Below the pieces are notes generated by a model. It had not been told where the DNA came from, did not search any database, and saw only the letters and a list, made by a program, of their open reading frames with translations. A stretch of 64,000 nucleotides of DNA, taken from positions 77,732,420 to 77,796,419 of the forward strand of contig NC_087247.1 of assembly GCF_037042905.1 (NCBI RefSeq). Reading direction: 5' to 3'. Shown here piece by piece: positions 49,501-61,500 of the stretch; the stretch's first letter is position 1, and each line of letters starts with the position of its first letter. The position numbers and the translations under genes are program-made. Origin of the DNA: Lytechinus pictus (Eukaryota; Echinodermata; Echinoidea; Temnopleuroida; Toxopneustidae).

Positions 49501-52500
49501 TACTTTTTTTGTTGTGTATACATGTATATATACACTACTCAAAAAAAGTTAAGGACCACTTTTTAAAACGTACATAAAGATTTTATACAAGGTGTTTTAT
49601 TTCTGGAAATACCTCAGTACAACTGTCCTAAATGTCCTTAAACACGCTGTAATCAATTTCACGCATGGGTGGTTTCAGTTGTTGCACAATGTCTCTCGCA
49701 TCACTGCACATCCTGAAAAGTGGGCCCCGAGGGGTATCAGCTACCGACATGAAGTGGTAAAAACGAATGTCTGAGTGTCTTTCAGGCAGTTCAGTAACGA
49801 GTGTGACCACCTCCTGCAGCAATAACGGCTTCACAGCGCTGTCTCATGGAGCTGATGAGGCGACTGATGTCTCTGACGTCCAGTGCATCCCATGCAGCCT
49901 CCAGAGCCACACCCAGCTGCTGCAGTCCAAGTGGATGGGCTTCGAGCTGCTCGAGACTCCTCCCCATCATGTCCCAGACTGGAAGCTGGAAGCTGGCCTC
50001 AGTAAGCGAAGAGTAGCCAGAATGATGGGCGTGTCACACAGTGTCATTAGCAGAGCAAATCAAAGACACCGAGAGACAGGGCTATACTCCGAGAGACCCC
50101 GCAGTGGCCGACCAGTTTCGACAACCCCTAGAGATGATCGCTACTTGACGAATCTCAGCCTCCGCAACCGCTTTCACAGTGCACGCCGCCTCAACAATGA
50201 CTTCGCTGCAGCAACTGGAGTGATTGTTTCCACTCAAACAATCCGTAACCGACTTCACAGAGCCAATATGCATGCCAGACGGCCAGCTCAGTGTGTCCCA
50301 CTCACCCCTGCTCACAGAAAAATTCGTCTCAACTGGGCCCGGGAGCATGTCAGATGGACCAGACAGCAATGGCGTAGAGTTCTGTTCACAGATGAGAGCA
50401 GATTTTCCCTTGACCACAATGATGGACGTTCGAGAGTCTGGAGGCGACCAGGAGAGAGATTTGCAGACCCCTGTATTGCAGAACATGACCGTTATGGGGG
50501 AGGCAGCGTCATGGTGTGGGGAGGCATCACCTACGCCAACCGTACTCGTCTCTACGTGGTCCCAGGGGGAGCAATGACAGGAGTGAGGTACAGGGATGAG
50601 GTCCTTGAACCTATAGTGGTGCCATTTGCAGAAAATGTGGGACAAAACATCATTTTCATGGATGACAATGCCCGTGCCCACCGAGCTAGGGTGGTGACCG
50701 AGTTCCTTGAGGGCCAGGGGATTGAGCGTATGGAGTGGCCAGCGAGGTCCCCGGACTTAAACCCGATAGAGCACGTCTGGGACATGATGGGGAGGAGTCT
50801 CGAGCAGCTCGAAGCCCATCCACTTGGACTGCAGCAGCTGGGTGTGGCTCTGGAGGCTGCATGGGATGCACTGGACGTCAGAGACATCAATCGCCTCATT
50901 AGCTCCATGAGACAGCGCTGTGAAGCCGTTATTGCTGCAGGAGGTGGTCACACTCGTTACTGAACTGCCTGAAAGACACTCAGACATTCGTTTTTACCAC
51001 TTCATGTCGGTAGCTGATACCCCTCGGGGCCCACTTTTCAGGATGTGCAGTGATGCGAGAGACATTGTGCAACAACTGAAACCACCCATGCGTGAAATTG
51101 ATTACAGCGTGTTTAAGGACATTTAGGACAGTTGTACTGAGGTATTTCCAGAAATAAAACACCTTGTATAAAATCTTTATGTACGTTTTAAAAAGTGGTC
51201 CTTAACTTTTTTTGAGTAGTGTATATTAAACTTAATTCAACATGTAAATACTACACAATTTTTAGGAATTAGTATAGACAAGGATTTAAAATGGAAGACA
51301 TATGTTTATGAGGTTTTAAGGAAAGTTTCCAAAACAATAGGAATAATGGGTAAACTTAAAGACATTTTACCACAAAATATTCTTCTTACATTGTATAATT
51401 CATTGATTTTACCTTACATATTAGATATCTTATTGCAATATTGTTTGGGGATCCTGCAAGCAACACTTACTGAACCGCATCTTTCTTCTTCAAAAGAGAG
51501 CAGTTCGTATGATATGCCATAAACCCTTTCTAAGTCATAGCAGACCTCTTTTCTTGAAATTAAATATACTCCCAATTTCTTTACTACATGATTTTCAATT
51601 ATCTGTTTTTATGTATCCCTATTATAACAACCTTTTGCCTAATAATTTTGACAACATTTTTCAAACCAATAGAGATATACATACATATAATACTAGAAAC
51701 TCAGCTGACACTCATGCAATATATGGCCATTATTCTTTCTCAAACAACATATTTTTATGTAGGGGTCCCATTATTTGGAATAAGATCCCTCAAAATATCA
51801 AGCAGTGCAAAACCCTTCAAAGCTTTCAAAGACATTTAAAAATACATTTTATGCAGCAAGTCTAATATTAATAGTAATATTGATATAGATAAAATTGTAT
51901 CCTTTTGTTATGTTTGTTGTTCTGTTTTTCCTTACTGCATTTGTTTTTTTATTGTGTTGTTTTGTGTTAATTTCAGGATCACTAACCTATAAGTTCCTTG
52001 TAACTTTTCAGTGATCCTTCCACTATTCTTAAATATATTTTGTATGTTTTTTATGAAGATTGTGGTAAATAAAGTTTCAATTTCAATTTCAATTTCAATT
52101 TAGATAAAGCATAAAAGGCAATGAATGAATGAATGAATGTAATATGATAATGGCAGACTTGAAGGAGAGGAGACTGACACTTATTTAAATGACAAAAATA
52201 ATTGTATCCACCGAACAGAGTTCGGAGGATACTATGGATTTGGCCTCGTCGCGCTCTATCAGCTGCATTTCTTCTCCGATCGTCTTCAAATTTGGCATGA
52301 AGGTTGAGTATGGTATAGCGAAGAAGCCTATCGATTTTGGTGTGGGCGGACGTCACATGGTAAGGTCAAACGTCATTTTCAGGTCAACATTAAAGTTTAC
52401 ATGCAAGACTCTCTTATGACACCTAACTCTACAACCGTAAGTCACTTTTCAACCAAACTTGGATGGTAGAAGGATTTGGGGTACCTGCATGTTATGCTGC

Positions 52501-55500
52501 AGTCGGAGGTCACATGGTAAGGTCAAAGATCATTTTCAGGTCAACGTTAAAATTTACATGCAAGACTCGCTTATGACACCTAACTCCACAACCGTAAGTC
52601 ACTTTTCAACAAAACTTGGATGGTAGATGGACTTAGGCAATCTGCATGTTTTGCTGCAGTTGGAGGTCACATGGTAAGGTCAAAGGTCATTTTCAGGTCA
52701 ACGTTAAAGTTTACGTGCAAGGCTCTTATGACAAGTGTTATTCCATCCCAGTCATTTCACAATGAAGTTTCGATACAATTCTGTTGCGTGCCCTCGCAAA
52801 TCACGATATTTTTGTTTATTTTCATAAGTGGGCGAGACACAAAATCGCTTTTGCCTTGTTTTAAATTAAGAATATTGTGATCCAGGTGATCAAACGCCTT
52901 TCTAAATTCTTCTAAGATTTTATGTTTTCTGCATGGTTATAGAGATGATGTAATAGACCAACAAGATAATGTGATGTAGACAATCCTGGTCTGTTACCGA
53001 ACTGATTGATATCAATTTGTTTCTCAATGTCTTTCAATAACCATTGAGCCATAAAAGATTTGGCGAGCTTAGCAAAATGTGAAGTTAAAGCTATAGGACG
53101 TAAATTATTGATGCAAGGTGGGTGAGATTTCGGAATGGGAGTTACTTGACTGAATTTCCACTGTGAAGGTACTATTCCTTGTCTAAAAGATATATTGAGT
53201 ATCCTAGTAACCGGTACGCTTAATTCACATGCAAATTCTCTAATAATACGAATGGGGAGATCGTCTCTGACAGATGCTTTGTGTAATTGTAATTTACGCA
53301 ATTTACAATAGACTTGCCAAAAACTGATCCCAGGACTTTCAAACTGAGAAGGTAAAAAAGCTAGTAATGATTCTCTATTTAGAGGAGAAAGATCAGAAGC
53401 AATTGACACAAAAAAAATTGTTGATTGCATTAGCTGCTTGTTTACAATATTGATCATCGTCAATGTTAATACCAGGAATCATGATTGAAATATTGTCTTG
53501 ATTACCATTTGTAAGTATTTTAATATGTCTATACCAGGCTGAAGGATTATTTAATTTTTCTGTTTTTATACAAGTGTTGTAATAATTAGTTTTTGCAACA
53601 GAGATAGCTTGAGCAATTTCATTTCTTAAATGTCTCCAAAGAGTGTCATTTTGTTTTTTATAAGCCTTTTGTCGGTCACGTATAAGTGATTTGATAAATA
53701 GTGTTATCCAACATTTATCAGTCAGACTAATTTTTACTTCTTGCGAAGGTAAGTATAAATCAAGTTTATTTTTCATGCTATCGATCAACCTGATATACAT
53801 TATTGATAAAACAGACGTATTTAAAAATACTTCTTCCCATGTTTGTGCTGTCAACCATTGTCCAAACAACCTCAAACAATTCTAATTTTCTTATCAATAA
53901 TTCTTTTAGAAATATTAGAAGGATACCAAATAACACAGTAATGGTCGCTTCTGCTGACTAGTGGGAGAATAAAAAAATTTTCATAAAATTCAGAGAAGTT
54001 TGTAAAAATCTTATCAAGTACATGTATATTGTGCCCTCTTGTTGGTTTATTTACAACTTGTTTAAACATGTCGTCATTTAGCATTTCTTGTAATTCAGAT
54101 CATTAAAATCACCGAGTACAGTTATCCCTTCATCAGGGTATTTCACAAGTAAAGAAAGTCCTTGTAAACGTGATAACTTTAGTTTAACATAAACAAGGCT
54201 CATATAATTTTATATGTATGATAGTAGCATGGATCCCACGAAGCCTATCGATTTAGAGGTCAAAGGTCAAGATCACAGTGACATTTATTTGTCTTATCCT
54301 TTTGAAGTCCTTGTTAACACGATAACTTTAGTTGAACTTAACCTAGGCTCATATAATTTGGTGTGTATGATACTAGCATAGATTCTATTGATTTTGAGGT
54401 CAGAAGGTCGAAGTTGAAGTCGCCATCCTCCACTTTTCTTGCTTCAATACATGTAGCTCCATTTTCCGCTTTACAGACGGGCGTATTATGTGCTGGCCTT
54501 AGCGACTCTCTTGTTATCTTCAAATCATTTGTTTCTCTTTATTCCCATTCAAACTTTGTGAAATTGTCCATATTTCTTTAAAATTATGTTTTCTTTTTTA
54601 ATAGGATTTATCTCAAGCACCTTCAAAAGAAACACTTCTTAAGGATCACTTACAAAGATGGAAAGTTATTAGAAACAAGTAAGTTTTTCATTCTCATTCA
54701 TTATGTTTTGAAGCTTTCTTTGTTACAATGTATGCTGATTTTCAGGTCAACGTTAAAGTTTACATGCAAGACTCTCTTATGAAACATAATTCTACAACCA
54801 TAAAGTACTTTTCAATTAAATTTTGATGGTTGATGTACTTAGAGGACCTGCATGTTTTGCTGCAGTCAGAGGTCACTTGGTAAGGTCAAAGGTCATTTTC
54901 AGGTCAACATTAAAATGTATGGGCAAGACTCTCTTAAGACACATAACTACGCAACAGCAAGTCACTTTTCACCCAAACTTGGGTTGTAGATGTACTTAGG
55001 AGACTTGCATGTTATGTATTAGTCGCAAGTCACATGGTAAGGTCAAAAGTCTTTTTCAGGTGAACATTAAAGTTTTCATGCAAGACTCTCTTATGACACA
55101 CAACTCTGCAACCATAAGTCACTTTTCACCCAAAATTGGGTTTTTGATGTACGTAAGGGACGTGCATGTTATGCTGCAGTCAGAGGTCACATATTAAGGT
55201 CAAAGGTCATTTTGAGGTCCATGTTAACCGTAACTTATACCAAACTTGGGTTGTACAATTTTGTAGGTACACTTAGGAGAACTGCATGTTAATGTGTTCG
55301 GAGGTCACATATATGGTAAGGTCAAAGTTTATTTTGAGGTCAACATTAAAGTTAACATTCAAGCCTCTTATGACAAATTGTTTTACAATGAAGTTTTGAT
55401 ACAGTACAATTCTCCTACATGCCCTTGCAAATCATATTTCTGGTTATTTTCATAAGAGGATGAGAAACAAAATCGCTTATGCCTTGTTATTTTATAAGAT

Positions 55501-58500
55501 ATTAAACATTTTGTTTTACTCCAAGAAAGCTAAATATTTTGTATGACTTGATCACGCATGGAATGTACAGAGCATATTGCATAAAAGGGAAACTAAATAA
55601 ATATTAAATTAGTGACATAAAAATACTATCATTTGAAAGTGGAACTTATTTTCATTTCATATCTTATCAGGATTCCATGACCATGTATCCCTGAACACCA
55701 TTGTTCTGTAAATATTGTACAAATTGCTAGATACTGGATGCAGTTAATGCTTTTGGTAATGAAAGAAATGAGATTGTTTTAAAAATTGCTGGCTGCTATT
55801 ATGCTACATATATTTTGGCTTTGTCTTCATCTGGAACTTCCTGAAAAAAAAAAAAAAAAAAAAGATAAAATAAATTTGAATTGAAAAAGAAATATTTTTT
55901 GAAGCAATATCACAATTATTATGTTTATAGGTACAATTTTCCTTCCTTCATTCTATGTGCAGTAGAAGTGAATTGTCTAATATTTCGCACCACTATTCTA
56001 GAGCACTGGTGTTCATTGATGCAGGATCCTGTTACACTCTGTATTAGCTTAAACCATGATAGTTTCGAGAGATCTTTCTTGCAATTTTTGTCTCACCTGC
56101 ATAGCAGAATGAGACTCTGGGCGCCGCTTTTCCGATGGAGGCAGGGGTTGTGTCAACATCAAATCTTAACCGAAGGTTGAGTTTATGAAATTACAGCATA
56201 AATTAGAAACAAAGTTTATAGACCTAGTTCATGAAACTTGGTTCATCAAGTATTACTTTGACCAAGGTCAAAGGTCATTTAGGGTCAATGACCTTTGACC
56301 ATGTTGAGGGAATCAACATCAAAAACTGAAATGTCGTCATAACTTTCAAAGTATATGGACCTAGTTCATGAAACTTGGCCATAAGGGTAATCAAATATTA
56401 CTGAACATCCCGCCTGAGTTTCAAGTCACATGACCAAGGTCAAAGGTCATTTAACGTCAATGAACTTCGGCCATGTTGGGGATATTTGCTGAATACCATC
56501 ATAACTCTGAAAGTGTATTGGTCTAGTTCATAAAACTTGGACATAATAGTAGAAGTGGGCTTTAAATGGGTGATTCTTGGTTTTACTGTGGCAACAGTTT
56601 TTTTGTGTTCATTTTACCTTAACATAAAATGACAATATTTTTGGTCACGGGTCCGAAAAGAGTGTGCCGGGCCAAAACAAAAAATGGCCACCAATACTCC
56701 CCAAAGTTGCAAAAACCGGAGAAAAAGAACACCAAATATAGAAGTTGTGGCCAAAACTGTGATTTGGGGGGTATTGGTAGCCATTATGGATTTTGGCCCA
56801 GCACACCTTTTTTCTCAGACCCGAGACAAAACATATTGTCATTTCATGTTGAGATACATTACAAGGAATATAAAAAAAATTGCCATATTAAAATAGAAAA
56901 AAAGATATTTTGACCCCTGTATAGCCCACTCCTAATAATAGTAATCAAGTATCACTGAACATCCTTTACGACTTTTAGGTCACATGACCAAGGTCAAAGG
57001 TCATTTAAGGTCAATGAACTTGGCCATGTTTGGGGTATTTGTTGAATTACCATCATAACTCTTAACAGTGTATCGATCTAGTTCATAAAATTTGGACATA
57101 GGAGTAATCAAGTATTACTGAACATCTCAAGCGAGTTTCAGGTCACATGACCAAAGTCAAAGGTCATTTAAGGTCGATGAACTTTGGCCATGTTGGAGGT
57201 AATTGTTAAATTGCTGTCATAACTGGTCAAAGTTTATGGATATAGTTCACGAAATGTGGACATATGGGTATTAATCAAGTATCTCTAAGTCTTAGGTCAC
57301 ATGATCAAGGTCAAATGTCATATAGGGTCAATAAACGTAGTATTGCATCATTACATGATTGGTGTTTTTTGTGAATAATTATTTTACAGTAGTTTCAAAG
57401 TCTGCACTGCTGGTATATTTAATCACGTAATGCAGGTGAGACTGCCAGAGGCGCTCCACTTGTTTTAAATATGTGTAAATGATTTGAAATACCATGCAGG
57501 GAAATATGTGTACGCAAGAAAAATCAAACTTCTGACATCAATAACAAATTAATTTCAACTGGCCTATCACTGTTTCACCAACTGGTGCTTAACCTTAATA
57601 GATATAACATTCTTAATGTGCATTATTTTGCATTGACAGTGTGATGTTGCAGTGTGTCTCCATAATTTGGTTTGAAGGTGATTGATTTGAAGATTGTAAT
57701 TATTTTTTTTTTTTTTTGTTTTCTATTAAATTTGCTTGCTTCTCAGCAAAGGGATAATTTAGTTCTATGTCCCCTTTTTATACCATGTATTTATCAAACA
57801 GCTTTATTCGTCTTCTTCTTACAGTTTGGTACAGTCCGCCACTGGCGTATTATCATACCTTGTGCTTGTCAAGTGCTGAGTGTATAGTGCAAGTAAAAAA
57901 TATTTCTACAATGGACACTATGATCAGCTAAAAAAAACAGACTGAAGCTTAACAAAGCTTTACAACACTGCACCTTCGGCTTGAAAAGCTCCAATGAGTT
58001 GTAGTTGACAGCGACAGGCGGTAATGAATTCCACAGCCTGATAGCGTCTGGGTAAAATTATGTTTGAAGAAATCGTGTCCTTGCATAGGGAACCTGGAGT
58101 TCATGTGGATTTCCACGGGTGCGTGGCGCTGCCACTGGAATGAGATTGGTGGCCGGCAGATCAAATCAACCAAGTCATGGAGGATGCTGTATACCAAATA
58201 AAATTTCTGCTGGGCCCTCCTCTCTTGTAGACTTGGCCACTGAAGCCGATGCAGCATAGATGTTACACTGCTTGTGTGGTGGTAGTCATCTAGGATGAAA
58301 CAGGCATAACGGGCATTTTTGTGGATGGAAATGCATTCAAGAGTCAGTTGCCCTTTCCTGGAGTGCATCCAAGTCTTGCTGCAAGCATCTTGCATCATCT
58401 GGGGATGTTATCTTCCTGTACAGGATGCAGTCGTCTGCAAAAAATCTCACTGTTGTGCCCCGAGAAACATGGTTAGGAAGATCATTAATGAAAAGCAGGA

Positions 58501-61500
58501 ACAGGAGAGGTCCGGTCACACTAATATGTGATACGCCCGACAAATTAGGACAGGTGTGAGAAAAGCATCCAATGAGCAGAACTCTTTTTGAACGCCCAGA
58601 AAGAAGATTTTTGATCCAGCCATGGGTATTACCTTGAATCCCGTAGTAATGGACCTTATTATGCATCAATCTTTATCAAACGCCTAAGACAGGTCTAACA
58701 GGATCACATCCATTTGGTCCTTGGAGTCTAGGCCGCTGAAAAGATCTTGCATAGTATAAAGGATAAGTTGAGATGTACACGATCTTCTCTTCCTAAATCC
58801 ATGTTGGGCATCTCACAAGATGTTGTGATCATCTAGATGCTCATAGATCCTACTGGACACAATGTGTTCCAACGTCTACTCTTACAGATGATTGAAGTCA
58901 AGGACACAGGCCTATAATTGACTGTTTTACACCAATTTACTTTCTTGAAAATTGGAACAACATCTGCTTTCTTCCAGTCTTCAGGAATCACTGCTTGATC
59001 AATGGATGCCTGAAAAAGCACCCACAGTACTGGTGTGATTTTCGTTGACAGCTTCTTGAGTAGTTGTGGTGGAAGTCTGTCAGGGCCAGCTGCCTTGTGT
59101 ATCTAAAGAGTGGAAAGTAGCTTGTGCTCACCAGTTGGAGAGATCTGGATGTCATCCATATCTGGGAATGGGCTTGGTCCCTTATCCTGCATGATGGACA
59201 TGTCTTCATGCTTGTTGAATACAGATGTAAACTGCTGATTTAGTATATTGGCCTTCTCTGTGCTATCAGTGACTGTCTTCCCATTGATGTCCTTTTAAGT
59301 GGAGCAACACCAGTATAGTCATTCCTGTTACTATTAATGAAGGACCCGAATTGTTTAGGTCTTGCAGACGAGTCAAGACAAATAATGTTGTTGATATACT
59401 CATTGTAGGCCTGTCGACAAACATTTCTTGTGGATTTCTTTATTTTTAGATACTTGCTAAAGTTGCTAATGTCCTGTTGACGACCAGTTGCCCGGGCACG
59501 GTTGAAGGCACTTTCTTCCGTCTTGACGTGCGTGTAACAGTCCTTGTAACCCATGGCTGACTAAATCGGCAAGATGTAGTCTTTGATGGTACATGTTCAT
59601 GGGTATCCAGCATTTCTAGAAGACTGGACTTGATACAGTCCCACATCTCATGTACTGAGCTCTGTATACTGTACTTGTTTAAGAATTCTTGTTGAAAGCG
59701 GCTACAATCCTCTCTCATGTCCGACAGGTTGGCTTGTTTCCATATGTAAACCTTCCTCAGGCTTGGATCGCTTCGCTGTGACACTTGAATCGACGCTAAC
59801 AATATCATGATCCCCAAGCCCTGGTAGAATAAAAGATTTATTGATCAGAGTCGGCCGATTAGTGAGGAAGAGATCCGAGTACACTGTCTCCTCTTGTTGG
59901 AAGGGAAACCATTTGCTGCACATAGCAGCTCTGAATCATGTCCAGGAACCTGTTGTTTAGGGAAACAGGATTGCTGTGGCCTCTAGTACTCCGGTCCTCT
60001 CAGTTGATGTCTGGCAAATTAAAAATCACCACCAATCCAGAAAATTGCCTTCCTGTTCTGAATAGCTAAGTCTTCGATAGTAGAGCAGATGTTATCCATA
60101 TACTGTGCATCACTACTGGCTGGGGGATACACTGCTCCTACAAAAATGTACATTGAGTGTAATGATCTTGCCAAACGACAGCTTAATATAAATATGCCAT
60201 TACGTAAAAACCCCATTTGAGGCGACACCGCAGTTCGGATTGCAAACTGCGGTTTTAGACCCCATTTTTTATTTGAACATTTCCAAGCCCCGATAAACCC
60301 ATCTTGGCCAGGTAATCCCTGTTGTCTCAATTTCACCTCCACAGGCCAGTAAAGCCAAGGACGAAATGATAAACAACAGCTGTGCTATTACGTAAGACTT
60401 CTCTGCCTGTAGAAGGACCTTCGGAATGAAATTTTTGTATTCGATATTTAATAACGTTTTCAAAGGCATATTGTATTCAGACATCCAATATTAGTCCTTT
60501 TTCAATTTCGAACTAAGAAAATCGACCTCGAAATAAGGAAACTAAGCGAATAAAAATTACGTTATGCTTTGCATGCAGGGACCGCCCTCATGCAGCGCTG
60601 CGATGCATCCCATAGTTTCTGTCCGTCCAGCAAGAAAATATGGGATGCATGCCGTTCACTCGCGCATTGATACAGTCCTATCGTTCGAAAAAAAAAACAG
60701 CCAGACAGAAAGAAAGAAGGAAAGAAAGAAAGAAAGAATGGAAGGAAGGAAGAAAGAAAGGAAGAAAGAAGGAAAAAGTTGCACTTCACCGCGTGTATAC
60801 ACGGAACTCCATAGCAGGCTCTTAGACACGTTGCAATCCATCGTGTGTGGCCCCCTGCTGTGACTGTATGTGCTGGGCTGTCGTGTTATCTCCGGACCGA
60901 GGTCAAGAAACAGGTGTTTTGATACTTAAATTGCTTGCTTGGGGCAGTTCGGGCTTATAGTACTTGGAGAAGAGAATTGGTGAAAAGGAAATTGGGGTAT
61001 AGTGTTCTCAAATGGAGGTTTTTTGTCATGCTCTTTTGTATCCCGTGCTGCTATGGTGTCATACACAATGTCATTACGCACTGCTAGCAAAACCCCCCAT
61101 AACCATCGGGTCGGTCTTTACACAGAACACCGAAGTTTGGTAGAAAGAGTTCAGAAGTGAAGACCGTGCTGTTCAACCGCGTTTCGGTCCCAATGGTCCT
61201 TTCGGTCCTTCTTATTCCGGATACTCTGGAAGTTAATGTTAAGTATCTTCATGCTACTCAGATGTTGCTTACGTTTGGCTTCCCTATTCCTATTTCTTAT
61301 AGGAGAAGATCTAAACTGAGGTTGGCCAAAGCTATTCTCTGACAGGGAGGAAGTAGAAGAGTCCCTGGTTGCTTGAATCAGTGTTGTTGGCTAACATTTC
61401 AAAGGTGTTGGCTGTTTCAAGCCCCCCTTGATCAAACAGGCTACTAGGGAACACTGTACGCAATGCCAAGAGACGTTAGATCTGTGAAAAGTTCCAAAAA

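Larger units (their letters stand above)
44750..52101 (+). pseudogene. CR1/Jockey-like LINE ORF2 pseudogene with three nested insertions and (TTTCAA)n tail
   Basis: Endonuclease part 44765-45300 ([47 protein letters not shown]), linker, then [68 protein letters not shown] and the catalytic FADDTNMFY near 47311-47335. C-terminal [32 protein letters not shown] and [11 protein letters not shown] end with a stop near 51864. AATAAA (52068) and a (TTTCAA)n tail follow. Interrupted by 45411-46233, 47495-49518 and 49533-51221. 5'-truncated inside the endonuclease; several frameshifts and stops. Confidence 0.88.

Noticed and set aside
50082..50908. Long minus-strand frames opposite the Tc1 transposase
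   Set aside because: Shadows of the GC-rich transposase gene; no domain.
60562..60863. [14 protein letters not shown] and SFLPSFF-type frames
   Set aside because: GAAA microsatellite read in two directions.
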